Notes: a model not told the origin generated them from the sequence alone. A stretch of DNA of 64,000 nt from Methylomonas methanica MC09 (GCF_000214665.1 NC_015572.1:3658001-3722000), one strand, 5' to 3'; positions 25,514 through 34,671 are shown, counted from the first letter of the stretch. Program-made: numbers and translations.

Positions 25514-26077
25514 ATGACCGCGCCACTCGCCGAGCGAATCGACGCCCTGCTGCCGCAAACCCAATGCCGCAAATGCAGCTTTGCCGGCTGCAAACCCTAC
25601 GCGGAAGCCATCGCCCAGGGCAGCGCCGATATTAACCAATGCCCGCCCGGTGGTGAACAAGGCATAATAAAATTAGCGGCGCTATTAGGCATCGCCGCCA
25701 AACCGCTCGACCCCATCTTCGGTATCGAGCGCCCCAGACTGGTCGCCGTTATCGACGAAGCGGACTGTATAGGCTGCACCAAATGCCTGCCGCCCTGCCC
25801 CACCGACGCCATTTTAGGCAGCTCGAAACACATGCATACCGTCATCGCCGCCGAATGTACCGGCTGCGAATTATGCATTGCCCCCTGCCCCGTCAATTGC
25901 ATTACGATGCAGCCCGCAGCCGATCAGAACTGGACTGCCGAAAATGCCAACCATAGCAGACGCCGCTTTCAAGCCAAAAATCGTCGCTTAGCCCAACAGG
26001 AAACTGAAAAAACCGAACGCTTAAACCGGCAAAAACAATTACTCGCGAAAATTAAAAGCGCAAAAACGTCACTTTAA
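25514..26077 (+). CDS. rnfB: RnfB-type ferredoxin subunit, electron transport complex
   Basis: A 187-residue Fe-S protein. An N-terminal four-Cys cluster motif (C18, C21, C26, C43: CRKCSFAGC...CPPGG) is followed by a two-cluster ferredoxin domain (C85-x2-C-x2-C-x3-C95 and C115-x2-C-x2-C-x3-C125) and a Lys/Arg/Gln-rich helical tail. The order matches RnfB/RsxB, but the N-terminal membrane anchor of E. coli RsxB is absent and no other rnf gene is near. The ATG at 25514 follows metG by 5 bp; the open frame extends upstream through metG but that part is shadow. A stand-alone redox protein is as likely as a full Rnf complex member. Confidence 0.88.
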   Translation: MTAPLAERIDALLPQTQCRKCSFAGCKPYAEAIAQGSADINQCPPGGEQGIIKLAALLGIAAKPLDPIFGIERPRLVAVIDEADCIGCTKCLPPCPTDAILGSSKHMHTVIAAECTGCELCIAPCPVNCITMQPAADQNWTAENANHSRRRFQAKNRRLAQQETEKTERLNRQKQLLAKIKSAKTSL

Positions 26078-26112
26078 TCGGCATCGGCAATGACTTAACG
26101 CCTAATTAGCTT

Positions 26113-26118
26113 TATAAT
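26113..26118 (+). promoter_or_regulatory. Probable -10 element for tRNA-Arg
   Basis: A perfect TATAAT lies 22 bp before the tRNA 5' end; a weak -35 candidate ATGACT is at 26090-26095 with 17-nt spacing. Confidence 0.5.
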
Positions 26119-26140
26119 GCCGCTCCTAATCACACGATAC

Positions 26141-26217
26141 GCGCCCGTAGCTCAGCTGGATAGAGCGCAGCCCTCCGGAGGCTGAGGCCAGAGGTTCGAA
26201 TCCTCTCGGGCGCGCCA
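26141..26217 (+). tRNA. tRNA-Arg (anticodon CCG)
   Basis: A 77-nt cloverleaf. Acceptor arms GCGCCCG and CGGGCGC pair fully, with discriminator G and encoded CCA (26215-26217). The anticodon stem is CAGCC/GGCTG with loop CTCCGGA, giving anticodon CCG, which reads CGG. The T-loop GGTTCGAATCC is canonical. Confidence 0.98.
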
Positions 26218-26425
26218 TATCGACAATCCCCATACCGTGTTCTCCCTAAAAAGTCGTTATACGTTTGAGTTTTCTCTGTCGTCGTCAGAGTCTCGCAACG
26301 CGATAGCCCTATATTTTTTGGCTTTACTAGCCTAACGCTGGCACACTTGACGCGATCGACGGCGAATTTATTACCGCATCTTGACAGGTAGGACGTTTCC
26401 AAGGACGAAAAATAACTCGTAAGAA

Positions 26426-27202
26426 TCACTCGGCGTTTAAAAGACGTTTGGCATTTTGAAAGGCTTCCGAACTTCCCGAGGGCATCCTCGGCGTATTTCC
26501 GATAATGTGCTCCAATGAGCGAATGCGGTATACATCCATCATATGCGGCGAGTCTCCAGGAGGCAGGCGCTTGGCGACATCCAGCATCGCTCTGGGGTCG
26601 AACCCTGCAGCTTGAAGTATGCCGAGCGCGATTCGATCCGCTTGCTGTTCCTTGACCGGGTCGATTTTTTGCATCACGGAACCGATATCCACATCGTATT
26701 GCTGGGTTTCCTGTGTGGAAAAGATGTCGAATAGACCGCGTGACGCGCCGGAGCGGTTATCCTGGCAGAAATGCCCGGCCAATTCATGAGCCAATTCGTG
26801 AGCCAGGATCGCCGCCAGTTCGGCTTCGTCCCGGGCGAAATTTACCGCGCCTTCATTGACGAAGATATTGCCGGCGCCTATCGAAAATGCGTTCGGCGCC
26901 AGATTGCGGACCAAGGTAAAACGCCAGGGAATGGCGCTTCCCGCCGCACTGTAACGCTGAGCCAAATACACGCCCAACGATTGCACGTATTGGCTGACTT
27001 CGTCATTGGCGGGCCTGAGCGGCCAGTCGCGAACGATGCGCTGACGCAGTTTCGCCGCCCTCTGCATTTCTCCAGGACACAGCCCTTCAGCGTCCGCCGC
27101 GCCGATCAATAGTGCGAACAGCGCGCAGACCCGCCAGAAACGCCTTAAAGCCGACAGCCCGGATTTAGCGGCTGACGATGAAAGTCGATTCGTCTGTGTC
27201 AT
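26426..27202 (-). CDS. M48-family periplasmic metalloprotease
   Basis: A 258-residue zinc peptidase. A signal sequence (hydrophobic ~25-38, ending ADAEG) is followed by an M48 catalytic domain with H135-E-L-A-H139 and the downstream EQQAD segment (E185...D189) that supplies the third zinc ligand. It resembles the BepA/LoiP/YfgC side of the family, which acts on outer-membrane assembly or misfolded envelope proteins. Its start overlaps the 3' end of the lipoprotein gene by 38 bp, so it is the last gene of the FHA/kinase operon. Confidence 0.9.
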   Translation of the reverse strand: MTQTNRLSSSAAKSGLSALRRFWRVCALFALLIGAADAEGLCPGEMQRAAKLRQRIVRDWPLRPANDEVSQYVQSLGVYLAQRYSAAGSAIPWRFTLVRNLAPNAFSIGAGNIFVNEGAVNFARDEAELAAILAHELAHELAGHFCQDNRSGASRGLFDIFSTQETQQYDVDIGSVMQKIDPVKEQQADRIALGILQAAGFDPRAMLDVAKRLPPGDSPHMMDVYRIRSLEHIIGNTPRMPSGSSEAFQNAKRLLNAE

Positions 27203-27815
27203 AACTGCTTCCCGCCAGAACCTTGTGTTCTATCACATAGGTACCGAGGTCGGCATTGGTTGGAATCGGTATCGTGGCGTCGGCATTCCAACCGCCGGCC
27301 GTTCTCAGATTGTTTTGTGGCGGCAATTCCGCCAACACATTGCCGTCCTTTTTCAATACCCAGCTTTCCGATACCTGCGTGGATGTCATATTGGCCGGTA
27401 GCTGAACGGAATAATCCGTGAACAGCTGGACCGAATCACCCGGCTTCACCATTTTTGGGCTCGATGTGCCCTTGTTGATTTTGATTTGAGTGGCATTGAC
27501 CGATTTCGTCAAGCCGTATATTTGTTGATCTTCCTGAACCGTACGCACCTGCGAAGCTTGATATTGGCTGACTTTGACCGCTCCCCACCCCGTTACGGCA
27601 CCTACCGCAGCGCCGATCGCGGCGCCCTTGGCGCATCCGCCGGCATTGCCGCCTGCCAAAAAACCGGTCAGACAACCTAATGCCGCTCCGCCTACCATGC
27701 CGGCACCGGCGCCCATCAGTTGATCATTGCCTTGCTGAGTGGCACAACCGCCTGTCATTAGTATCGGCACAATCGCCGCAGCTAGCAGTTTTCTTCGCTT
27801 ACAAGTTTTATTCAT
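27165..27815 (-). CDS. Glycine-zipper lipoprotein
   Basis: A 216-residue predicted lipoprotein: signal with lipobox MTGGC (C24), then a glycine-zipper region (~33-82; GAGAGMVGGAALG, GAAIGAAVGAVTG) likely to pack in or on a membrane, and a ~110-residue beta-rich domain without a family I can name. ATG at 27815 has GGAG 9 nt upstream. It is 34 bp downstream of the von Willebrand A gene and overlaps the metalloprotease gene, so the two are coupled. It could be a structural partner or a client of the protease. Confidence 0.82.
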   Translation of the reverse strand: MNKTCKRRKLLAAAIVPILMTGGCATQQGNDQLMGAGAGMVGGAALGCLTGFLAGGNAGGCAKGAAIGAAVGAVTGWGAVKVSQYQASQVRTVQEDQQIYGLTKSVNATQIKINKGTSSPKMVKPGDSVQLFTDYSVQLPANMTSTQVSESWVLKKDGNVLAELPPQNNLRTAGGWNADATIPIPTNADLGTYVIEHKVLAGSSYDTDESTFIVSR

Positions 27816-27849
27816 GGGATCACTCCGTTTATCAATTTAGGACAGCGAA

Positions 27850-28983
27850 CTATTGGTTTTTGTCGAAATAAGGCGACGGCAGTAGCGGAATAGTTTGATT
27901 CAACTGCTGAATCAATGGTTGCAACTGCGGCACGGGCGGCGGTTCGATGGCTTCGAACTTGGCGCCTTCATAGGTCAACTTACCGCTGCCGGTCGGATAT
28001 TCCAACCCCAGCTTAAAGCTGTGTTCCTCGCCATCCACCGGCACATAGGAGCGGAATGTGACCACATAATCGCTTTGCACAATATTCTGTATATCTTCGA
28101 CGACCTGCTGCATCTTGTTCATGGTTTCGCCGATCAAATAGTAGACGCCGAATGAGTTCTTGGAAAGCGACTCCAGATTGGTGAAATATTTTTGGCTGAC
28201 CTTGGAATAGGCCAACGAATAAACAGGAATCGGAATAGCCATGTTAGTGATGCGGGCGTTGAGTTCTTCACGGGACAAGGCGCTGCCTTCGTCCAAGCCA
28301 TCGGAAAACACCACGATGGAACACGACGCGACATAATTTTCAGGACTTAAAGAAATCGCCCCCTGAGAGGTCATACCGCACATTTGCATGGCGGCGCCCA
28401 CGCTGTCGTAAAGCCGGGTTTTCTTGCCGTCGGCGCGCACATCCAACAGGCGCCGCCCCAATGCCCCCGGATCGCGTTCGAATTGGGAGACGATGTCATA
28501 ACCTTCTTTAGTGTCGCGTATAGACAATATCGCTACTTCGTCCTGAGGACGTTTACTATCGATATAACGGGCAGCGGCCGTTAACGAAGCCTCGAACGGA
28601 GGACCCGCCATGGAGCGACTGGCATCCAACACCAACACGGTACGTGTCGCTTCGGAGCGTTGTCTGAGCGGCTGGATTAAGGATTGTCGTTTCATCGGAT
28701 CGTAGGATTGCCCCTTCACCATCAAGCCGACATTCATGTCATTGAGATTGATCAAAGGATGCATGGTTTGATCGAAGGTGCGGAAGTAAACCTGTACGAA
28801 GGGATAGAGGGCGTAATTCACCTTGTAGATCTTTAAACCGTAGCCCCCTGACATGCCAATACTCCCCAGATCGGCACTAGCGGTATTCGAGACGGCCGGC
28901 AAAGCGAACAGTGCCGAAAAAAGCGGAATTGCTAATGAACGGGACAGCCTTTTGGGCCATTGATGCAACCAACGTGTTGACAT
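27850..28983 (-). CDS. Exported von Willebrand factor A domain protein
   Basis: A 377-residue protein with a signal peptide (~12-37) and a vWA domain from ~115 to ~300. The metal-ion-dependent adhesion site is intact: D120-A-S122-R-S124, the MIDAS threonine/aspartate region includes VVFSDGLDEGS. vWA proteins bind protein partners in a Mg-dependent way. A beta-sandwich-like region follows to ~360 and the C-terminus is Pro-rich. It lies 45 bp after the kinase gene with ribosome site GGAG. Exported location suggests it assembles on the periplasmic side of the same system. Confidence 0.9.
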   Translation of the reverse strand: MSTRWLHQWPKRLSRSLAIPLFSALFALPAVSNTASADLGSIGMSGGYGLKIYKVNYALYPFVQVYFRTFDQTMHPLINLNDMNVGLMVKGQSYDPMKRQSLIQPLRQRSEATRTVLVLDASRSMAGPPFEASLTAAARYIDSKRPQDEVAILSIRDTKEGYDIVSQFERDPGALGRRLLDVRADGKKTRLYDSVGAAMQMCGMTSQGAISLSPENYVASCSIVVFSDGLDEGSALSREELNARITNMAIPIPVYSLAYSKVSQKYFTNLESLSKNSFGVYYLIGETMNKMQQVVEDIQNIVQSDYVVTFRSYVPVDGEEHSFKLGLEYPTGSGKLTYEGAKFEAIEPPPVPQLQPLIQQLNQTIPLLPSPYFDKNQ

Positions 28984-29028
28984 TGTTATTCTCCGTTTGA
29001 GGTAAAAGAGGACAGGTTAGTATTCGGG

Positions 29029-30717
29029 TTAATCGGTTTTACGCGCGCCGCCGGGTATAATCTGCCAGACCGGTTGAGAACCGCCCGAAGGCTTGGGCGC
29101 GTTCCGCACAACCGGTGCCTTAGCTACCGGCTTGGGTTTTGGCCTGGGTCTGTACACCGGCTTAACCGGTTCGGGTTCTGCAATGACGGGTGTCGGCTCA
29201 GGTTCGGGCTCCGGCTCTAGCACACGTCTTTTCAACAGTTCCTGAGCCGATTCGGTTTCCTTGGCAGGTTGCGCGGCAGGCACTGCCGCCGGTGTTTGCG
29301 CCGGGGGCGATACGGCAGGCAACTCAGGTTGACCCGGTAATGGAACCGGTTCCGGCTGGGACTGCAGCGTAACCTCCGGCGTTTGTGTCGGTAAAACGTC
29401 TTGGCCCGCAGCTGCCGGCGCACTATCAACCGGCTCGGGGGTCTTGGCAAAATAAAAGTATCCGCCGGTAACCACGGCCGCCAGAATGACGGTGGCCGCT
29501 ATCAGCGCCAACAGCAATTTCGTTTGCGAAGGCGGCCGGGAGACATCCTGCGAAACGGATTCGTTATACATCGCGCCAGCGTTGCCGGTACTGCGTCCGG
29601 TTGGCAGCTTTAGGCTGGCGGGTCTGCTGGACGCATTTTCCGTACTTCGCTCCATAGCCACGGTGCGCTGTGTCCATTCCTCACTGGAAATGGGCCGGGA
29701 TTGTTCCATTGCGTCGACGCCGCTTAAGGCCAGCAAAAATTCCTTTACCGATTGCTGACGTTCATTCATATTCAGATTCAACGACTTGACGATCGCCTCT
29801 TCTACCTGAAACGGCACATCGGGAACCAGTTGCGACGGCGGCGTCAGGGCGACGCCGGCGATTCGTTCATGAGCCGGTGTCGGATTTTGACCGGTTAGCA
29901 ACGCGTAAAACGTAGCTCCCAAAGCATAAACGTCGGCTCGCGCATCGGTGCCCGTGCCCATGACCTGTTCGGGCGGGCTGAAACCAACGGTGACGGCCAT
30001 GGCCAGGGTACGGGTCCGGCCATCGTCGGCGGCTTCCTTGGCAATGCCGAAATCGATCAGCATGATGCGGTCGTCCTCGTTCAGCAGGATGTTATCCGGC
30101 TTAAGATCTCGGTGAACAACCGGCGGATTTTGACCGTGCAGATAGATCAATACGTCGCAAAGCTGGCGCATCCACGGAAAAAGTTTATCCTGAGGCAAGC
30201 GCCGGTCGGGATATTGCTTGCGTTCGCTGCCTAAAGTCCGGCTGCCGCCGAATTTCAACACCAGATAAACCATGCCGTTTACGGTCTTGCGATCGATGAT
30301 ATCGGGAATACCGGGATGATCGAGCTTGCTCAATAGCGAGGTTTCGTATTCGTCGAACATCGGTAAGGGCACTTCCTTCAGCGCCCTGCGTTTACCGCTT
30401 AATTGTAGATCGTCCGCCAGATAGGCCGCTCCGAAGCCGCCTTTACCCAATACCGATTTTATTTGATAGCGATCGAGAACCACCTCGCCCGTCGCGCGCA
30501 GCCAACCGAAGATACCGCGGACCGTACCATTGGGGGCGTAATCGACATGGGCCAATTCCAGCCGGCATTGCTCGCAACGATAGCCGCGCTTTTGCAAGTG
30601 TTCCAACGCATTTTCGGTTCCGCAAGCCGGGCAGACATGCGTCTGCGGCGCGGTGCGCGGAGAAATGACAGTTTTATCGTCGTCGGAAGTCATAGTCTCG
30701 GATGAATCCATATTCAT
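29029..30717 (-). CDS. PknB-like membrane Ser/Thr protein kinase with zinc ribbon
   Basis: A 562-residue Hanks-type kinase. An N-terminal zinc ribbon (C29, C32, C48, C51) precedes the kinase domain (~84-330) with Gly loop GKGGFGAAY, K114, catalytic HRDLKPDN (D204) and DFG at D222; all essential residues are present, so it should be active. A single membrane helix (~400-425) leads to a Pro/Glu/Lys-rich periplasmic tail with no PASTA repeats. Its start overlaps the FHA-transporter stop (ATGA), and the FHA domains next door are phosphothreonine readers, so the kinase and transporter very likely act together. Confidence 0.94.
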   Translation of the reverse strand: MNMDSSETMTSDDDKTVISPRTAPQTHVCPACGTENALEHLQKRGYRCEQCRLELAHVDYAPNGTVRGIFGWLRATGEVVLDRYQIKSVLGKGGFGAAYLADDLQLSGKRRALKEVPLPMFDEYETSLLSKLDHPGIPDIIDRKTVNGMVYLVLKFGGSRTLGSERKQYPDRRLPQDKLFPWMRQLCDVLIYLHGQNPPVVHRDLKPDNILLNEDDRIMLIDFGIAKEAADDGRTRTLAMAVTVGFSPPEQVMGTGTDARADVYALGATFYALLTGQNPTPAHERIAGVALTPPSQLVPDVPFQVEEAIVKSLNLNMNERQQSVKEFLLALSGVDAMEQSRPISSEEWTQRTVAMERSTENASSRPASLKLPTGRSTGNAGAMYNESVSQDVSRPPSQTKLLLALIAATVILAAVVTGGYFYFAKTPEPVDSAPAAAGQDVLPTQTPEVTLQSQPEPVPLPGQPELPAVSPPAQTPAAVPAAQPAKETESAQELLKRRVLEPEPEPEPTPVIAEPEPVKPVYRPRPKPKPVAKAPVVRNAPKPSGGSQPVWQIIPGGARKTD

Positions 30718-32996
30718 TGTTTTCGGTCTTTCAATTTTAACCCCATTACGGCGAGGCCCAAAAATACAACGCCCAACACGGCAGTCATAGCTAAATCATT
30801 ACCGAAGGCGCCGCTGATAGGGATGACAGGCTGACCGCTCGGGTCGCGAATCGCCAGGCTGTCGGCGCTCAGCGTGGTTTTCATTGCGTCCAGGGCCCAG
30901 AATGCAATCACGCTGCTTTTGGCAACCCACTGGGAAACCTCGCCGAGGTGTACGACCGCATTGGATAACACCATCTGCGGTATCAGTAAAATCGGCGCCA
31001 TGGCCACGGCCTTGTCGTTACTGTCGACGAAAGCACTAACCGCCAAACCCATGCACGTCGCAGCCAAGCCTGCCAGAAACAACGTAGCCAAACGCTCCAG
31101 GAAATTTCCCGGCAAATCGATCATGCCCATCACAATGCCGAGCAATAGCAGACATTGAATCAGGCATAGCGCCGACAAAGGCAGCAGCTTGCTGACCAGA
31201 TAAGGACCGAGGCTTAAATTGACCGAACGCTCCCGTAAATAAATCGGTAGTTCCTTAACGAGCTCGCGGGCGGAATTTAGCGTACCGAACCAAATGGCCG
31301 ACAGTACCAGAATAAAGGCGATCTGGCTTTCCGCCGTGGCGCGTACGGGAGCAAGTCCTTCGGTGTCGAATACCAGTCCGATAACCATTGCAATCAGCGG
31401 CGCTTGCAGTAGTAATATCGATAGATTTTTCTTGTCGGCGAGAATCAAATCAAAGTAGCGGCGGGTCAGGGTGATTGCTTGCCGCAGATCGAACCAGGAT
31501 CGGCGCGGCCTCAGCAATTGCAAACCCAGCTGGGAGTGTTCCGCTTGTTGGTCCTGGGCTTCGCGTGTCATGCGTTCCAGCACGTAACGCTGGTAAATAC
31601 CGGAAGAACGGTAGCGCTGCGACCAAAATTCGGCGGAATTGCTTTCCAATAATTCGTAAACGTCGGACAACCGGTTTACCCCAAAGTAACCGGTGGCTTC
31701 CGCGGGCGGACCGTAATAAACCAGTTTGCCCCGGTGTAGCAAAATGACCTGATGGCAGACATCGATATTTTCCAGCGTGTGCGTGACGCAGATGACGGTT
31801 TTCTGGTCCGCCGCCAAATCGGCGAACAAATGCATCATGCGTTTGTCGGTACCGGCATCCAAACCGCTGGTGACCTCGTCCAGATAAAGAATATTCGGGT
31901 TGGCAACCAATTCGACCGCCAGACTGACGCGCTTGAGCTGGCCTCCGCTCAATGGAGCCGGCGTATCTATGGGCAAATCCGCCTTCTCGGTTAATTCCAC
32001 TTTTTCCAATACGCGCGTAATGTATTCCTCGGCCTCTTCTTTAGCGGTATCCGGCGGCAGGCGTAGCCTTGCGGTGTATTGCAGCGCTTTGCGGACGCTG
32101 ATTTTCCGATGCACGATATCTTGTTGCGGTACATAGCCGATGGCCGAGCGAAAGCTGTCGAAACAGGCATACAGATCGGTACCGTTATAAAGTATCGTGC
32201 CGCCGGTCGCGGGGCGACGAGCGTTCAAGGCATCCAAAAGAGTGGACTTGCCGGAACCGCTGGTGCCGAAAATGACTACAAATTCCCCCGGTTCGATGAC
32301 GAGATTGATATCATCCAGCAAACGTTTTGTCTGGCGACTGGAACGATCGGTCACTTCCTTGTAAAGCCCGCGTACTTCGATACCGACCTTTCCAGTGGTG
32401 TCAATGGGCTCCAATGCTTCGCCGGTAAACAAATAGGTAAACGACGCGATGGCGACGCGATCGCCTTGCCGCAAAAACATTCGGCCGGTCAGCTGCCGTC
32501 CGTTGACGAACGTGCCGTTGGTGCTGTTCAAATCTTCGACTTCCACCCCTTTGGGTCCACAGTAAAGCTTGGCGTGTTCGCGAGAAACCAGCGGGGAAGA
32601 AATGTGCAAATCGCAGCCGGGATGCCGGCCTATGGTTAAAATGGCGGTTTTGGCTGCTGCTTGCGCTGCAGCAATCGGCGCTGCGGCATGCGGTTCCGAA
32701 AAACCGATCTGGAATAGATCCGTTCCTAGAGACAGCCAATCGCCGTTTTTCAACGGACTTGCCGCGTTAATAGCGGTTCCGTTGATGGCGACGGCGGATT
32801 GAGCTATCGGTTCCAGGTATAAACCAGTCGGCAACAGCTGTAAAAGCGCATGCTGCGGCAAGATATCCTGTCCTTGCAAGACAATTTCGTTGCCGTCACT
32901 GCTGCCTAGCACATAAGATTTTCCCTGCTTCAGACCGATTTTTTTTTGTTCACGATTATAAGAGCTGCGCAACTCTATGGTTTGTTGTTTGAACAC
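30714..32996 (-). CDS. ABCG-type transporter with two N-terminal FHA domains
   Basis: A 760-residue half-transporter. FHA1 (~20-98) lacks most phosphopeptide-binding residues; FHA2 (~117-182) has them: GR (123-124), SREH (138-141), NSTNGT (157-162). The ATPase domain follows, with Walker A GTSGSGKST (244-252), LSGGQ signature and LYLDEVTSGLD Walker B, then a C-terminal ABC-2-type six-helix membrane domain. Such layout occurs in bacterial and plant ABCG-like exporters of lipids or hydrophobic compounds. GTG start has AGGAA 5 nt upstream. It is the first gene of a five-gene operon and a likely phospho-regulated target of the adjacent kinase. Confidence 0.93.
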   Translation of the reverse strand: MFKQQTIELRSSYNREQKKIGLKQGKSYVLGSSDGNEIVLQGQDILPQHALLQLLPTGLYLEPIAQSAVAINGTAINAASPLKNGDWLSLGTDLFQIGFSEPHAAAPIAAAQAAAKTAILTIGRHPGCDLHISSPLVSREHAKLYCGPKGVEVEDLNSTNGTFVNGRQLTGRMFLRQGDRVAIASFTYLFTGEALEPIDTTGKVGIEVRGLYKEVTDRSSRQTKRLLDDINLVIEPGEFVVIFGTSGSGKSTLLDALNARRPATGGTILYNGTDLYACFDSFRSAIGYVPQQDIVHRKISVRKALQYTARLRLPPDTAKEEAEEYITRVLEKVELTEKADLPIDTPAPLSGGQLKRVSLAVELVANPNILYLDEVTSGLDAGTDKRMMHLFADLAADQKTVICVTHTLENIDVCHQVILLHRGKLVYYGPPAEATGYFGVNRLSDVYELLESNSAEFWSQRYRSSGIYQRYVLERMTREAQDQQAEHSQLGLQLLRPRRSWFDLRQAITLTRRYFDLILADKKNLSILLLQAPLIAMVIGLVFDTEGLAPVRATAESQIAFILVLSAIWFGTLNSARELVKELPIYLRERSVNLSLGPYLVSKLLPLSALCLIQCLLLLGIVMGMIDLPGNFLERLATLFLAGLAATCMGLAVSAFVDSNDKAVAMAPILLIPQMVLSNAVVHLGEVSQWVAKSSVIAFWALDAMKTTLSADSLAIRDPSGQPVIPISGAFGNDLAMTAVLGVVFLGLAVMGLKLKDRKQ

Positions 32997-33003
32997 CGAA
33001 CGT

Positions 33004-33537
33004 TCCTATTTTTTAGCGTTATTTTTATCGAAGTTCGGCCAAGGTTTAAAACTCAGCATTAGCAAGAATTAATCGAAAGAAATACCTATTAGCCGGCGTT
33101 GTTTAAGCTATCGAGGACTACGGCAAAGTAGCGGCGACATGCCCGGTTAGTGCTCAATACAACCGGAAATGAACTCGAAATAGGCAACAGCGCATAGCAA
33201 TTACATTGGGCTTGGGCCGAATGTAGCATTAATTTTAGATTAAGGGCAATGGGCTTAACCTATTTTCTGCACCAAAGATAGGTTAATTTGGGAGACGTGG
33301 AAATCTGCCGTGAGCGTTTGCAACAACAATCATGGGAAGTCATGATGGGCGAAGCCGATCGAATATTTTACTCGGCAACCGGAACTTCGCCCAAGCGCCT
33401 AAGTCGTATCGGCGGAGATAGTAAAATGTCGGTGTTTCTGCGGCGTAATCCTGCAGTTGCACCGATATTTTTTTACTTCAAATTCAATTCCCGTTAAATT
33501 ACAGGGTTTCTCGGCATTCCAGCTTTTGGTCCCGCAC
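33004..33537. other. Non-coding divergent region
   Basis: About 530 bp between the FHA-transporter operon (minus) and the small membrane protein gene (plus). No coding frame is convincing; it should hold the operon promoter, but I see no strong sigma-70 match. Confidence 0.4.
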
Positions 33538-33849
33538 ATGTTCAAAATCTACAAACGAACCATTCATATCCGCACAACGGCAGATACGCAGCGGCTTGGA
33601 TATAAAGTCGAACAAAACTCCGCTTCCCGTATTTCCAACATTTTGACGATTCCGGCGGTGATTGCGGGTGCCGTATTAGGAACCATAGTCTTTTCCGTAT
33701 TTTTTGCCGTTCTGTTAATTCCGTTAGGCATCGTTGGATTTAGAGCGTGGCGTCTGATGAAAACGGCGCAACAGCAAGGCGTTCCCCAACCGGAGGACGA
33801 AAGCCTTACCGCCGAATACACCGTTATTTCCGATAAAGACAAACGCTAA
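33538..33849 (+). CDS. Small membrane protein
   Basis: A 103-residue protein of unknown function. ATG at 33538 gives MFKIYKRTIHIRT; a positively charged N-terminus precedes a long hydrophobic run (~38-70, long enough for two closely spaced helices) and a charged C-terminal tail. The frame extends to 33457 but the upstream part has no credible start. It is divergent from the FHA/kinase operon and could be functionally linked to it or to the sparse region that follows. Confidence 0.6.
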   Translation: MFKIYKRTIHIRTTADTQRLGYKVEQNSASRISNILTIPAVIAGAVLGTIVFSVFFAVLLIPLGIVGFRAWRLMKTAQQQGVPQPEDESLTAEYTVISDKDKR

Positions 33850-33930
33850 GGGCTATAAGGGCCCAATTGCCCCCTGTCTAAAACGTATATAACTAAAAGG
33901 CCCTCTCCTGTCGCCTTTGGCATGACGGAC

Positions 33931-34068
33931 TTAATTACCGGGTTCCGACTTGTCGGATTTACCCGAACTCAGCCTTTCTTGCTTATCTTTCTCAAACTCG
34001 CGTTTAACGAAAAACAAGCCGCCCAACAAACTTAACAGCATCACGATTTCAAGGATTTCCCGCATCAT
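33931..34068 (-). CDS. Small single-helix protein (45 aa)
   Basis: An open frame of 46 codons: MMREILEIVMLLSLL... with one predicted membrane helix (~5-21) followed by a highly charged tail (KREFEKDKQERL) and end KSEPGN. The order, positively charged cytoplasmic tail after one helix, is usual for small regulatory membrane proteins. An in-frame GTG at 34077 could be the start. No strong ribosome site, so this is a candidate only. Confidence 0.4.
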   Translation of the reverse strand: MMREILEIVMLLSLLGGLFFVKREFEKDKQERLSSGKSDKSEPGN

Positions 34069-34324
34069 TTTAATCACCGCTCATCAAAGAAAACAGCCAA
34101 CGACTTGAGTGCGGGGGTACTAATAATTTCTGTTTGGATGCGCCACCTAGAACGAGCGTCACACCACGTCCCCCGTAGTTTACAAGCTTACCGCGCGAAC
34201 ATACTTAATCAATTGTTGGGATACTCGCCGCAACGCTTAACCAATATGCCACACAAGCAATCTGCGACAATTTGTCACATTTTTTCTAGACAGATGAATT
34301 TTTATCCCATAGAATGCACCCACC

Positions 34325-34338
34325 TTGACTTAGGTCAA
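34325..34338. promoter_or_regulatory. FNR/Anr-type box
   Basis: TTGAC-TTAG-GTCAA is a perfect 14-bp palindrome and matches the TTGAT-N4-ATCAA pattern of FNR/Anr/Dnr regulators at 8 of the 10 defined bases. It is followed by a second dyad (ATACGA 34338-34343 with TCGTAT 34353-34358) and by a purine-rich ribosome-site-like tract at 34363-34374. Confidence 0.55.
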
Positions 34339-34339
34339 T

Positions 34340-34503
34340 ACGACTCGCAAGATCGTATCTTTGAGGAGGGAGGTAAGCGACCGTGAATACGGTACAACAA
34401 TAATAAAAGCGCAAGCTATTAACCTGCTGTCTTTGATGGCGGGCGTCCACAAAAAAATAAAAAGTAACAGCGGACGAAGCCCACTTAATGTGGGCTTTTT
34501 TAT
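34340..34503 (+). ncRNA. Possible small RNA or leader between FNR-like box and terminator
   Basis: From the FNR-like box to the intrinsic terminator at 34477-34501 there is no coding frame of use: the purine-rich tract AGGAGGGAGG is followed only by GTG at 34383 with a stop six codons later. A short transcript of roughly 130 nt is implied if the promoter is real. This is inference from the layout. Confidence 0.25.
34477..34501 (+). terminator. Intrinsic terminator
   Basis: AAGCCCAC (34477-34484) pairs perfectly with GTGGGCTT (34490-34497) around loop TTAAT, followed by a T-run to 34501. Confidence 0.85.
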
Positions 34504-34637
34504 GTCCGCGATATTCAATCCTTTTGCTATTCGAATGACCGAAAAGCCCTATCCCTGGCGACAAAACGCTTTACAGCTAAACGCGTAACCCGCGCGAAAC
34601 GCGCCCGCCATAATCGCGACAAGAAGAATCCGGACAC

Positions 34638-34671
34638 AAAAAAAGCCCCTGGCGTGAGCAACGCCTGGGGC
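34638..34671 (-). terminator. Intrinsic terminator of small minus-strand gene
   Basis: On the minus strand GCCCC-A-GGCGT pairs with ACGCC-A-GGGGC (34671-34661 with 34655-34645; central mismatch), followed by seven T (34644-34638). It lies 50 bp after the stop of the 55-residue ORF and supports that ORF being transcribed. Confidence 0.85.

Noticed and set aside
26130..26429. Minus-strand ORF over the tRNA-Arg gene
   Set aside because: Its C-terminus is the antisense of the tRNA (a common artefact reading ...PAELRAR...), and no start or ribosome site is convincing.
33288..33497. 69-codon ORF upstream of the small membrane protein
   Set aside because: No recognisable features, weak start, and composition like chance.
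34105..34386. 93-codon ORF across the FNR-like box
   Set aside because: No ribosome site and runs through the regulatory dyads.
34361..34588. 75-codon ORF through the terminator
   Set aside because: Its start codon TTG is part of the purine-rich tract and the frame crosses an intrinsic terminator.
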